Source: Clavelina lepadiformis (Eukaryota > Chordata > Ascidiacea > Aplousobranchia > Clavelinidae). Taken from it: 64,000 bases of DNA. The stretch spans positions 25,482,001 to 25,546,000 of the forward strand of contig NC_135242.1 of NCBI RefSeq assembly GCF_947623445.1, given 5' to 3'. The notes beneath the pieces were generated by a model. The model saw only the letters and a list, made by a program, of their open reading frames with translations, was not told the DNA's origin and searched no databases. Shown piece by piece: positions 32,310 through 53,106 of this stretch (position 1 is the first letter of the stretch; each line of letters opens with the position of its first letter). The position numbers were made by a program, and so were the translations under genes.

Positions 32310-34606
32310 ATGACGTCAAATAACAAAGTTATTCCAAAAAAGATAAAGTTTCTGTTTGGTGGTGCTGCTGGGTAAGTCGTTGATAATAGTGAGTTTTTTG
32401 TGATGCCACTGATGCTAATTTATGCGCATCGGTATTTTGATAGCAAATGCCAAATAAGTTTGGATCATAATATATTAATTATTATATAACCAAGTGAAAA
32501 GTGCATCTTCCAACAAATTAAACCCATCGAAGCAATAGCTTGGTTGCTAATCCAGAAAGCATTCTTTGTATGATGGTTTAGGTTCTACACGTTTTGCACA
32601 AGCACACCCAGCCTGATATTTCTTGAGCATACAAGCATATGCGATGCATTAATAGCCAGTTATGATTATTCATACGCTCACTAATAAGTATCTCTACTTA
32701 TGCAAAGACACGTATCTATATCTGCCAATTCTTTTCACACCTTTTTCAGCAGTGATTTTAATATTGTTGCATGGCGTTCTTCATTTTTTTAAAGCGTACG
32801 ACTCAGCGTGTATCACCGAATTTCACTTGCTCATGACACATGTAGTTTATTTCAATAAACAACCCCACTGCCATAAAGGGCCCCCACGATCGGCTGATGT
32901 TTTGATGCTTTCAGGATGGGTGCGACGTTGTTCGTCCAACCCCTTGACCTCGTCAAGAATCGCCTTCAATTGAGTGGGGAGGGCGGCAAACAAAAGTTAT
33001 ATAAGAACAGTTTCGACGCTGTGACCAGAATTTTGCGCAGTGAGGGAATAATTGGAGTTTACAATGGGTTAGCTCTTTTTGTTATTAAACACGTTTTTTA
33101 GATTATTTCTGGTTTAGTTTCCATCAAATTTTGCACAAAAAGTTGTTTCCAACCCAGAATAATCATCTGTTCTTTGTTGGAAGGCTTTCAGCAGGTTTAT
33201 TGCGACAAGCGACCTACACCACCACCAGGCTGGGAGTCTACACCATTCTGATCGACTCTTTCACAGACAAAGATGGGAACCCTCCCAACTTTTTCATGAA
33301 AGCCTTACTTGGTAACACGATTGTGCTCTTAGCTGAATTATATCAAAAGATGCTTTCTACGAGAAGTTTTGTCACTTTTCTTTCCATTAATTACGTGCAG
33401 GGATGCTTCGGCATTTGTGTATTGGTTAGTATGGAAAACTTTTTTGCTGGATGTCTGTCTTTGAAACATTTTATATCGATTGATAAACGAACAAAACTTT
33501 TGCCCCCATAACTTTACACGAGCTGTAGGAAGTGCACGTTACATCGACATCTTATACATCTGTCAGGAATGTCGGCGGGCGCTTGTGGTGCATTCGTCGG
33601 GACCCCGGCTGAGGTATCTTTGATCAGAATGACGGCAGATGGTCGCTTGCCCCCAGAACAACGCCGAGGTTACACGAGTGTCTTCAACGCTCTTGCGAGG
33701 ATGACCAGGGAAGAGGGCTTGTTCACTCTGTGGAGGGTAATTCAATAAACTTGAATCATCACTTTTTCAATTTCTGTTTTAAGATGTTTGTGTTTTGTAA
33801 AGGTCACGATTATGTATAAGTAGTTACAAACAAAACATTGTTCATGTATAGTATATGGATAATGCCTTATATCATATTCTCAAAATGGCATCTATATGAT
33901 GTCTTCACTTGCCTGATGTGTGTTGAACAGGGCTGTATACCAACCATGGGCAGGGCAGTTGTAGTCAACGCTGCGCAACTCGCCTCATATTCACAAGCCA
34001 AGCAAACGCTGCTCACAACAGGCAAGTACATGCCAGGAAGCTATAGCGTCAGCTGCTTAAAAGTGATGTCATAATCTCTGTCTCGCAGATTACTTCAAGG
34101 ATGATATTTTCTGTCATTTTGTGGCGAGCATGATCAGTGGCCTCATCACCACGATTGCTTCCATGCCAGTCGACATCGCCAAGACCAGGTGATCTGATTC
34201 GTTCTTCAACTTGGGCCTTCGTTGCCAATCAAAATTTACTCCAATTTTTAATTCTAGAATTCAAAATATGAAGACAGTAGAAGGGATTCCGGAATACACT
34301 GGGGCAATAGTAAGTTTATTATGTCTTACATCAATTTAATATTGTGACGTAATAAGCATTAAATTGCTGTTTCTACCAATCAGCTCTTGATAGTTTCAAT
34401 ACAGCATGCCAGGCTGGTTGGAATCAATTTTTAATTTCCAATTCCAGGATGTTTTGGGGAAAGTGGTCCGTGCGGAAGGCTTCTTCAGTTTGTGGAAGGG
34501 ATTTACCCCGTATTACTTCAGGCTTGGACCCCACACCGTCCTAACTTTCATATTCCTTGAACAGCTCAATAAGTTTTACAAAAATCGGTTCCTGCAAGAT
34601 GCGTAG
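32310..34606 (+). CDS. SLC25A11: mitochondrial 2-oxoglutarate/malate carrier
   Basis: Eight exons: 32310-32371, 32915-33067, 33184-33311, 33567-33736, 33931-34021, 34089-34188, 34258-34309, 34448-34606. They total 915 nt, or 304 residues. Three mitochondrial-carrier repeats are visible with the PxD/E-x-x-K/R signatures: QPLDLVKNRLQ, TPAEVSLIRM and MPVDIAKTRIQ. The segments GLSAGLLRQATYTTTRLGVY, FTLWRGCIPTMGRAVVVNAAQLASYSQAKQ (in two parts) and FTPYYFRLGPHTVLTFIFLEQ match SLC25A11. It exchanges 2-oxoglutarate for malate across the inner membrane in the malate-aspartate shuttle. Intron 5 (34022-34088) starts with GC, not GT, in an AG|GCAAGT context, and the frame closes only with this site. Intron 1 (543 bp) holds nothing recognised. 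Confidence 0.94.
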
Positions 34607-36480
34607 GTTGGAATACTTGGGGTGAGGAAATGTTCTGAAAACTAAGATTTGCCTGTATATGTTCAAAACGCATTTATCTTGACTCGCTTATTGCTGGCCG
34701 ACTATCTCCACAAACTGTGACCGAATTTGCCAAGTACATCACGTGATTCTCGTACTCGTTCCTCTTGGTTTGGTTTCTCTTGAATTTTTTGCTTCTATGT
34801 TTTCAATGAAAAGAGAATCGTGCGTTTGCGTTAACCACCGATTTATAAACGTTCTATGCACCAATGATGTCATTGCACAGTTGCCATAGATACCAGATGA
34901 CCAAGGTCAAGTGAGGGCGCTATACTTCGCGCAGCTAAACGACGTCACGCGATAAAGGCGTTTATCTGGCTAGATGTTGCGCAATTATTACGTCAGCGCT
35001 GCCAAGTTGATGAAGTTTGCAGCCTAGACACTGGGGAGGGCGACGAAATTGAAGATTTAAAGGAATTGGAATTTTTCAAAACCGGAAAATAAAATTTTGA
35101 GCACGGCCACAAACTAAATCAGTGAACTGGAAACGAACAAACTTCATTGATTTTGACAAGAATTTGTTGAAAGTGGAATTTGCTTTGACAAATCTTTGAT
35201 TGCTTATTTAATTGTTTCCATTTTCTTATTTTTCAGTTTAAAAAATTCCAATTTATTTAAATCTATAATTTACTGAAATTTTATATCGTTCCGGAACTTG
35301 GTCGTGATTTCATGAACAAAAATCTTCCTCAAACAATGATCAAAACGTCGCAGTTTAAACAAGAAAAGTGCGTTTTGCATCTTTGCGGGCTTTGACTGAA
35401 GCGAGTCATAAGTTGCTGAACGTGCAGTAACTGCGGCGTTATCGGCAAAGAGAAAGTTACTGATGCAAGATTGGCAGACTTTGGTCTTAGCCCAGACAGG
35501 CTGAAGAGTCTTCCGTCAGGTGAGGCACGGAGCTAGGTAGGCCGACACCATCGGTGGCATTTCTAAAGGCAAGCCTCAGAGTGACCGCAAAGAATATTCC
35601 AAGCAGCGTAGGCGCAAGGACAGACCTGCTTTACCCCACTATGGGTGTTGAAACAGTTGGATGTAGTTCCATCGAAAGCTACCTTCATGTTTTTGTGGAA
35701 GGACGTAATAATGCTGAGGAGCCGAGGCGGGCATCCGACCTTGAAAAGCGGCTTTACATTAGGGGAATTACCTGTCAACGCAATTTTCATTGTTTCTTTG
35801 GTGATAGAAATCAATAAATTATATTATTCGACGACCTAAGCTATTTTTATAGACCAAGGGGCTTGTTTCTATGCTATGCGCAAATTCTTTGTATTTGCCG
35901 TTCTTTCAATCCAGTCTGGTGCAAAATAGCTTCACCGCGCTCTGCAGATGAATGCCACGCACATGAGTCGAGTTTAACAAAAAACAAGAAATGTTGTTCA
36001 AGATCCGAATAAAGTTAGTTTTGCAAATGCGCCGTTTAATGAATGCAAGTCGAACCAAGCCAAGTAGGCTATATACTTCCCCTGCACATGACATGAGCCC
36101 AGTGCCCGCGCAGCTTCATCAGCCCCCGTCTTAATTTCCGCTTCAGGCAATACCGGCACGTTTTTAAACAACTGTAGTCTTCGCCCAACCTTAATCACGA
36201 CACGCAAACTGATTAATCACCTGCAGGTGCCGTTTCAACATTAAGCCAGCAGAGGTGAGCAGCGCTGTTGTATCGAATTAGCATGTTTTTACGATTTACA
36301 ACGATGGTTGCAGTGAATTTCGATGAAGTTTACAAAAAGATTGTCGAAGGAAACATCCTGAAATATATTATTGCGACGTAATAATGAATAAATTTTTGAC
36401 GTAATAATGTAACTTCGTTTCAAGCACGGTCGTAAAAAAACAACACGTAATAAAGCAGAAATAATCGGATTGGAAAGAGT
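34607..36480. other. intergenic region with LINE debris
   Basis: The 3' flank of SLC25A11, followed by a decayed LINE fragment (35350-35820, minus) and AT-rich sequence. No host exon was recognised. A short frame near 36303-36380 (starting MVAVNFDEVYKK) is too short to support. Confidence 0.5.
35350..35820 (-). mobile_element. LINE reverse-transcriptase fragment, decayed
   Basis: On the minus strand, residues KVGCPPRLLSIITSFHKNMK and the following THSGVKQVCP are the thumb-side/palm region of a non-LTR retrotransposon reverse transcriptase (usual form SGVKQGCVLAP). After a frame change, a stretch resembling GRLFSLSGLRPKS and then an FADN-type palm remnant continue downstream. Only about 470 bp remain. 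Frame changes and stops show it is dead. Clade is uncertain. Confidence 0.7.
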
Positions 36481-36520
36481 TATAAAAGGAGGCCAGGGGG
36501 AACGAAAACACGCAATGGAT
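36481..36520 (+). promoter_or_regulatory. possible TATA promoter with short first exon
   Basis: TATAAAAGG at about 36482 matches the TATA consensus. About 30 bp downstream lies ATG GAT TGT ATC G followed by a good donor GTATGT (36521 region). This could be a plus-strand promoter and short first exon, but I found no following exon. It may be chance. Confidence 0.25.
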
Positions 36521-37307
36521 TGTATCGGTATGTACAGGTATTATAAATGCATAAGGCGTGCTACTGCTACAAGTGGCAGGTTAACACAACAAGATATCAC
36601 GGTAAATATTTACCAGCAGATACACGATCACACGCCCGCTTAGAAGCGCTGAGGTATCGTGTGAACAAAAACAGGAAACCATTGAGCAAACCAGGAAGTT
36701 GAATTGAAACTGAGGTTCCGGTCAGAGATAATCGTTTGCTCATATCTCATAATAGACATCTTACTGAGGCCGGTTAAGTTTCATCGATGTGTTTTATTCA
36801 TTTTCTTGTTTTGTTTATTTTTCGCCACTGACTGTGGAGAGCGATACACGTAGGTTACGGTTCAAAGCACAGAGTTAATTGAAAATAAGCTTCTGTGCTA
36901 CTTCCTCCTTGCTTCCCCATTCAAATAAGTTTGTCGCGACGACATGTTTGTACTATGACACCATCCAATTCAAACGTCACAAAGCATCAATTATATTATT
37001 TATCACTTCAGACAAACTTACCCGAGTCTTTCGCGATATACCGCGACGTGTTCTCCAGGGCTGCTGTAGATTTGACTTCCGTTCAAGGCGTCTCCATCGA
37101 AAGTCGATTCGGGAAATTTCTTTTGATTTTCTTTACAAACTGGATTTCTAGAAATCAGGAAAGTTACCGTAACTGATGCCGACATGCATGAATGATTTTC
37201 TGCAAACTTTGTTCGTTGTCTTTATGACGTAATATTTGTAAGATCTTTCAATCAAAATTATGTTTTAATATTTCGCATCGTTTGATTGGCTGTCACCTTA
37301 AATTGAC

Positions 37308-38175
37308 CTTGATGTTGAACTTTGTAGCATTGGGGAGGGAATTGTTCCGATAAAACTGAATCAAGTCGCGAACGGAGCTGAACCTCGCTCCCTCCTCCAA
37401 ATAGAGGCAAGTTGCTCTCACTGTGACCAGCGCATGACCGATGTTCTGATCTTGGCCGCTGTCAAAGGTAACAATTACGTCATTATGATTATAGTGAAAT
37501 GTCGTCATATACCCGCGAAAGGAATACGTCACAGAACGATGAATGTTTGACCTCGCTTTATATCAAGCAGCGATATTCGCGTCAACTTTTCGAGACAAAT
37601 CGGGTCATACCGCCAGATAGAGTGGGCCATAGCAACATGATGCAATGTTGACGCACCTGGATACAGCCAGTTAGCGCCGAATCTGGTGCTAGCGATTCGT
37701 GAAAGTGTATTCGGCTCAATTTTTAGTTCCCGATACTCCGGGGTAGGAGATTACATTACGTCACAACTTACACGATGGAGATTGCGAGCTGACCTTTTTG
37801 GCTGCTTCGACGAATGAGGAAAGTTCCCGGCGAATGCTCATAAAGCTTGAGAATGTTCGTGGCCTGCATTGGTAAGTTAACAGCTTGTCATAAAATCCTC
37901 TAATTTTTGCCGTGTTTGAATTATCTTACATAGAGCTTGAACTAATGCTTGAATTAACAGAACTTGAATTACAGCTCAAAATATTAATATAAAGTGAAGA
38001 AACGCTCGAGCAAGAAGCTGTTACAACAACTTCCATGTTCTTGTGCTTTCGTCGTTTCTAATTATTTGTTTCTTCTGCTACAAGTTCGTCGTACCTCGTT
38101 TCGCGACAAGTTGTCATGGAAACAAGGCAATTTATTGTAACATTCATCAAAGCCCTGCCTCTCGTCGTCTCTAAT
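37308..38175 (-). CDS. SH2-domain protein, partial (ends not found)
   Basis: Four phase-compatible exons: 38095-38175, 37794-37863, 37657-37688, 37308-37445. Together they encode a nearly complete SH2 domain: CFHDNLSRNEATNIL (helix A start), PGTFLIRRSS (FLVRxS motif with the phosphotyrosine-binding Arg), ALTGCIQNIGHALV, YLEEGARFSSVRDLIQFYR. SH2 domains bind phosphotyrosine peptides in signalling. A possible next exon lies at about 37022-37145 (contains FDGDALNGSQIYSSPGEH), ending at a good donor. The upstream and downstream ends of the gene were not found, so I cannot say which SH2 family it belongs to or whether it also has a kinase or SH3 domain. Confidence 0.72.
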
Positions 38176-38814
38176 CTGATAATAAGAATGCGTCATCATT
38201 TCACAGCAGCATCACAACAGCAAATGTACTATCGCGGTGATACGATCCCAAGCACCGGTGTCTTCTTGTTTCCTACAAATAGGATCAAGATTTCGGTTCC
38301 GCAGCAATTTGCTCGCGAAGTCAACCAAGCGTAAAGAACGCGATTGTTGCGACATGTTAGCTTTCTTATGCAAATACGAAGTGTACACGAAAGAGCGATC
38401 AGCGCGCTAGCTGGTTGACTGAACTTTTTACCGCTCGACATTTAGGCCTGTTCTGGCCTTGGAAGTAAATTTCGCCTTTGAAGAAATATAATTACTCATT
38501 TAATAGTTGCAAAGTGGCAAATAACATTTCCAACGATAAAAACAGAATTAGAAGTGTTATATTTTGCTATAAGTTTGTGATTAAACAATAATCATATTAG
38601 TTTTTTTGAGGCTTGCATTGTTATATCGATTTTATATACTTTGAAGTTATGCGCTTTTGAAACAACACGATTACACGAATATATGTCAAATTGTCTATTT
38701 TACGGAGTTAAGTTTGTTGTAAAAAACTTGCATCGGGGTTGATAAGATGAAAAACATTTTGCACCTCTGCAATAACACGGTCATGGTCATGTTTGTTTCT
38801 ACTACCCTGAAAAG

Positions 38815-39311
38815 CATAGGCGGGCAGTGCCGCGGTACTGTAGCGCCGAATTAATGTACCGCGGTGATTTTTCAGTACCAGGGTACTGTCGGTACTTCTG
38901 AAAAAAAGTACTGAATTACTTTCTTTAAGAAATTTCAGTCAATCTCGATGCTCGGTACTTTTCACGTGATTATTTCAAAATTTTAACAAGTATGTTTTCA
39001 AAAATACATTTTGTTTAATACGAATTTTAGCATCTATTGATCTTTTTTAATCTAGAAATGTCAAGTAGAATTGCAAGCGAATAACGTCACACATGTTTTG
39101 ACCTGGAGTAACCTTTACCGGGGGCATAATAGCGGCAAACATTGCATTTGCAGCATCATCTTTTACATGAAAAGTACCGGTACCGAGTACCGATGAAGTT
39201 CCGAACTACTTTTTTAAAATAGTACCGAATACCGGAACCGACGGTACATTTTTTGCCAGGTACTGGTACCGTTACCGGCGGTACTTTCAAAGTACCGACT
39301 GCCCACCTCTG
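38815..39311. mobile_element. hAT-type MITE rich in GGTACC-like palindromes
   Basis: A 497-bp element. The ends are CATAGGCGGGCAGT and, on the other strand, CAGAGGTGGGCAGT. They are flanked by near-perfect 8-bp direct repeats CTGAAAAG (38807-38814) and CTGCAAAG (39312-39319). Internal sequence is full of GGTACT and GGTACCG palindromes, so the single strand could fold extensively. No transposase frame. Confidence 0.8.
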
Positions 39312-39809
39312 CTGCAAAGTATCGCATTGAGGTCGAAGTCGCTTGTTCTACGAAAACGATCCTGGATGGTTTTAGTCTGATTTTGACCGTTATTAAAATG
39401 ATGGAATACTTTTATGAACTCAGGAATTTCATCCATTCAATTTAATTTTAGATGTCGATAGAGAAAAGCAAAGTCACGGTTGATTGATTTTACTTCAAGA
39501 AGCAAAGTTGCCAATTCTACATTTTTAGCGAAACTTTGATCGCTTCAAATTTTATAAAATGATTTTTAAGGGCTGCGCTTTTTTTAATCCGTCTCATTGT
39601 TCACAGTTTTGGCATCTTTTTTATATTAAATATCGTATTTTAAGCTTTGTCATTAATTTATCCATCTTGTATTTTATTTTTCATTTTTTTTAAAAACCTT
39701 TGTTTTTCAAAATTTCTTTTTGCGATACCTTGTTGCAATAGATTTTTGTAATGTTTAATTTCTTATCAAAAATTTTAGTTATTGGAGTAAAAAAGTTGGA
39801 ATTTGTGTT

Positions 39810-40094
39810 TTAAGAAAATGAGTGCTTCCAAAAACAGCATTTGCGTTTTTTGACAAAAATAAATTCGGCACCTCGGGAAGTGGGCAGATCTTTTCGGTGA
39901 ATAGTTCCTACCAAAAACATACCGCTCGTCTTGGCGTATTTCACAACGAATTTGAGTGTTGTACTGATCTCAAAGTATTGGATAAACTTTTCAGCTTCTT
40001 CTGCAGATCGTACCACTATTGTTGCATCAGATATTCCATTTGCACCAGGCGCCAATACATTCAGACCATGGAGGCTCACGTTGGAACTCAGCAT
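39810..40094 (-). mobile_element. possible MULE/ZSWIM-type transposase N-terminal fragment
   Basis: A 94-codon minus-strand frame contains SAEEAEKFIQYFEIST, then KYAKTSG and a basic Cys segment. This loosely resembles the region preceding the transposase core in ZSWIM3/MULE-like proteins (pattern: EEA..W...FE..S.T.....KTY...G). The likeness is weak and there is no catalytic core nearby. Confidence 0.25.
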
Positions 40095-40283
40095 GCTAAT
40101 AGCTTATGTCGACTGCAGTATTTTACTAGCAAATTCAGTTAACGTATCATAAACATTTAAAACAAGTTTTATTGATTAGGCTATAATTGTTCTTTCAAAA
40201 TGCTGTGGTACCGGTATCGTACGCCGTACGGTGTCTAGCCTACCGGTGCGGACTCCAACTGGTGGCAGGCTACCGTACAGGCT

Positions 40284-40700
40284 TCCAATGATTTTGTCTT
40301 ATTCGCATGAACATATTTCTCAAAGAAAACGCGCACACAAATAAAGATTATTATCTAACACACGATAAAGAACATGACAATAACAGTGTTGCTGATAAAT
40401 AAATTCACTGAACAACAATGACATCGAAATGACTGAGGTATATTCTCGAAATCTCCCGATTGGGTTCTACTTAATCTATCACATTAGAGCTAGGAAAGAC
40501 TCGACCACATACATATATAATGATCATTGCGTTCATTTCAACTTTAGTGGTCCATAAAAAAACAGACGGTCTAAGTTTTAATTGCGAGGAGCAAAATAAC
40601 TACGGCAACGAAGATACACTGTCGCGTACAACACTGGCATCTCCACTGGCTACATCCGCACAACACTGGCATCTCCCTGCTTCGCGGAAAGTTGGCTCGG
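40284..40700. repeat. unclassified dispersed repeat, copy A
   Basis: Shares many blocks with 43767-44185 in the same orientation, for example TTATTCGCATGA, CATATTTCT, AGAAAACG and ACACACGATAAA near the left end and CCCTGCTT near the right end. The copies are strongly diverged. They lie about 3.5 kb apart, so they may be two insertions or the two ends of one old element. I cannot decide. Confidence 0.6.
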
Positions 40701-43700
40701 GTTGGTTCAGGTCATCCGCTATATCCTGGTGGCTCCGGCGTATTGCTGTTGGTCTAAAGCTTAGACTCTAAGCTAAAGCCCTCTTTACATCGTTTGTCAG
40801 TTTTTTCACTGTAAAAGTTTTCTATGACGCATTTAAGTCTGGTTTTCCAAATTTGATGCTTTGTCGCTGTGATGACGGTGGTGAGCGATTTGTCTTTATT
40901 CGGTCATAATTAAACATGCGCTCGCACGTGTCTTCTATTTGTTCTGTGGGCATTTAAAAAGATATGGCCGGCCGCGTCGGGTCCTATTTTACAAAAAGCG
41001 CGACTGGTTTTTGTCAACGGCGCAAAGTTTCTTGCTTTGTTGTGAAACGGCAAAAGGCTCTAGGCACATCTGTAGTTAAACATACGACGATGACTGGGGA
41101 GCGCATTCCGGTGCGTTCTCTCCCATTTATTTGCGAATTGGCGAAGTTGTAGTCTTCTCGTTTGTAATTTTCTTTGCGGTTAAGTCGTTTCGTTTCAGAT
41201 TGTCGTTATCATTTGCATTATTGTTTCATAGTAAGGGAGCGGGGTTCAGTGTGCGGCATATTAAGTTATTCAACTTAATTACCTCTAAAACGTAGGCAAT
41301 TGCCTGATATTCCATCTGACTCGTGTGAGCATTCAGTGGTTCGTTTAAGACCTTCACTTGGCAGTATTTCTGTATCGATCGCTTATATATCAAGTCAGCA
41401 TAAATTTCGAAATTCGGGAAATTGAGTTCGCCATTTAGCTTGGGTAATTGAAGCGTTTTTATGTTTGCGTATTCGTTTATCCCGACTGCGTATTTATAAC
41501 TACTTTTCGTTTGGTTGATTTCCATTATTTTTAGGTGGAAGCCTGGTAGCTTTGCGCCGCGTAATCGCCAATGGGGGCAGTTTCGCTTTTATTAACATCT
41601 CTTTGGCGCCAAATGTGGCGTACGTTTTATTTCTTTCTTTTATTTTGATTCAAGTTTTTCGCAAATTTCCTGCCAAAATTGGTTCAAGTTGATTTTGTAA
41701 ATTTTTACCCCCAGTAGGTTGAGGTTTGGTTGATACCATTTTATGACGTGTAGCAGAATAGTTGGGCGGTCGTCGTCTGTTCTTGATCTTTGCGTTTTAT
41801 GTTTAATTTGAGGCCTGATGCCAATTGGAATTGTCTCACGGTGCCAATGGTGAAGTTAACCGAGCTAACGTCACTGAGCGCCAGGGTCACCTCATCCGCG
41901 TAACGCTTTTAATTTCGCGTCTTAATTATGCCTTAATCTGGTGTCTATTATTAACTTCATCTGCATACGTCATTATGACACTGGCCTTACTAGTCCTGAA
42001 AAAGACTCAGTTGTGGAGTAAGACCTTGACTATGCCTGTGAGATTTGCAGAACTAGAAACGTTCAAAACAGAAGCGCTGTTTTCATTGCTGAGAAAACAC
42101 TCTTTTTTAACTGCCTTTTCCAAGACCTTTGCCTCCGTTTCCTCGGCCGGGCATGATTGTTATTCTTTGAATGATACGAAGTGATACTACCGTAGAAGCT
42201 GCCAGTGATTTTTGTGTGTACTAAAATAACTAGGTTACCGGTATCACGTTAACCGTTCCCGTTTTCTTTGCTCAGCAGATCTGACAACAACCACCAAGAT
42301 TTCTAGAACATTCCTAACAAGACATGACCTAACCTTTTGCACGAACGAACCTTTGTTTTACCTGTATATTAAATGTGTTTAAATTACGTGTTTTTGTGTT
42401 AAATTATGTTTTAATAATGTGTTTATAACTTGGGTTTGGTTGCCGTGCTGATGCCAATAACTTTTTTATATTCTCTGATTGACCCGTAATGCACGTGTTT
42501 GCCCTCGAAGCCTTGTCACATTTTTCCCGTCCAATTTGTGGAAATTATTGTCGATAACTACTAAAATGTTTGCGAATACCTGCGTCAGCACAATTTTTTC
42601 GTTCCCCACATTGAAGACGAAAAATAAAATGAATGAATGAATTCCAGGGCACCAGTCCACAGTCTACGCCGCAACAGAAATGGTGGCGATAAAGAGCGTG
42701 GGAAACCCGGAATGACTGCAGCACTTGCATTAAAGCACTTTCCTGACCATTTCGCTCTGTAGCGCCAACTCTACCACCACACTTGAGCGTGAAAAGGTTT
42801 CACAAAGTTGGATCAAATTTTTTGGAAATGCTGCGAACAAATTAATTCGGCCGGTACGTTGCTGTGTCTCGGTGCGGTGATGGTGGTGTTGTTTGCTTGT
42901 GAAGGCACAAAGCAGCAGTTTACGTTCGTTTTGTCGATCGTCCGACTCCAGCACTGTCACATCTTAGTCTTCTTAGATCAATACCGGTAACCTACTTGAA
43001 CACCAAATCGGAAAGTTTGCTGTTTTTGGGTGAGAAATTCCTCGCGCAACAAGATCAAGCAATTTACCATTCGAAGTGACTATTTCGCCGAACGTAGGTC
43101 ATTCGGCCTGTTGTTAAAGATAGGCCCTCAAGTTAGGAGAAAGGCCACGCAAAAAGTTGATTTTAGGCTTTTGAAATTTTATTGGAGTTGGATTTAGATT
43201 AGAAGGTATATTTAGGTTACTGTGTTATTTCATTTAAGTTAGGTTTACAAGAAGGTGTGAAAAGTTGGCTTCCACATAGGTTAAATATACGTTCTAATCT
43301 GATTGGTGGGTTGTGGGTTTACTTGTTAGTTTGGTGGCCATGCCAATCTACCATTTTTTAGCACAATTGTATTATTGCTATCTTGCATGTTTTAAGCCCT
43401 TGTGCTTGGCCACTTTTTTCTGCTCGTTAACTGTTCGTAAGCACATGTTTTTATTGTGCTATAACTACAACTGAACTGTGTGACCTGCTTAGTCGCTCTC
43501 AAAACGAAATAATGTAACAAGCAGGGCTCTCACAAATGAAAACCAGAAAATCCCTAAAGCTATGCAAAAAAATTCCTAGATGGCATGAAAAATCCCTAAA
43601 CCATAATTAGAGCGTTATACTATTATGTTATCACTAGGGCGATTATTTTTTGACTTGCCTTCTAGAACAAGATTGTGGCTGTAAGTTGGAAAGAGTCTAT

Positions 43701-43766
43701 TGTAATCACGTGATATCTTTGATAAGATTGACCTGTGTAACTGTGCCAGTCCTCTAACCCGCACAG

Positions 43767-44185
43767 TTAATTTTTGTTTTATTCGCATGACCATATTTCT
43801 TAAAAGAAAACGTACACGCAAATCAAGATTGTTAAACACACGATAAAAATTATGATAACAATAATAAAATAATCAGACTCACACAATGGTGTCGAAATTA
43901 ATTTCGGTGTATTCTGGGTGTCTCCAGATGGGTTTTATTTAGTCGAATATGTTTTATTTTGCATTTACTCGACGTCAGGTCTATAATAGCAAACTTAGTA
44001 GTAGGCCCGTACTGAAAGTAACAATCACTGCATTCACTTCAACTGTTAATAGTACACAAAAGGGAAATGTACGGCGTAAATTTTACTTGCAAGTAGCGAG
44101 AACAATCACGACAATCAAATTACACAATCAATAACTCAGCATTTCCTAGAGCACTATCAAGTCCCTGCTTTCGCAGAAGTCCAAA
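43767..44185. repeat. unclassified dispersed repeat, copy B
   Basis: Diverged direct copy of the repeat at 40284-40700 (shared TTATTCGCATGA, ACACACGATAAA, and TTCACTTCAACT against TTCATTTCAACT). It lies directly upstream of the deubiquitinase first exon and could contribute promoter sequence. Confidence 0.6.
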
Positions 44186-44404
44186 ATTTTTCAAGGAAGC
44201 AACTATTCAAGCATTAAATGATTAGCATTGTCAGAAGTCCATCAATTACCGAATATTTTGATCCATATTTTCTCCTATATGTTGTGTCCCCTAGATGCCT
44301 TATTAGCTGGATAAACTTTTTTCAAGCCCTATTTCATATATGTGCAATTTTATCTCCTTTGTTTGTGACTTCATACACAGAGTCGTTTTTGTTTGTTTGT
44401 AATA

Positions 44405-53106
<8,702 letters not shown>

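Larger units (their letters stand above)
38176..44404. other. long repeat-bearing region, no complete gene
   Basis: 6.2 kb upstream of the SH2 exons and of the deubiquitinase start. It contains a hAT MITE (38815-39311), a possible transposase-derived fragment (39810-40094), and two diverged direct copies of an unclassified repeat (40284-40700 and 43767-44185). A minus-strand frame of 99 codons at 41226-41525 has no recognised domain. Missing 5' exons of the SH2 gene may lie here. Confidence 0.45.

Noticed and set aside
36303-36385. Short plus-strand frame MVAVNFDEVYKKIVEG
   Set aside because: Only about 25 codons, ends in double stops, has no donor site and no similarity I recognise.
41226-41525. 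99-codon minus-strand frame
   Set aside because: Open and not low-complexity, but no recognised family, no splice partners, and it lies between repeat copies. Left as unknown.
43523-43620. hAT-like left end CAGGGCTCTCACAAATG with repeated AAATCCCTAAA
   Set aside because: No matching right end or 8-bp duplication was found, so an element could not be bounded.
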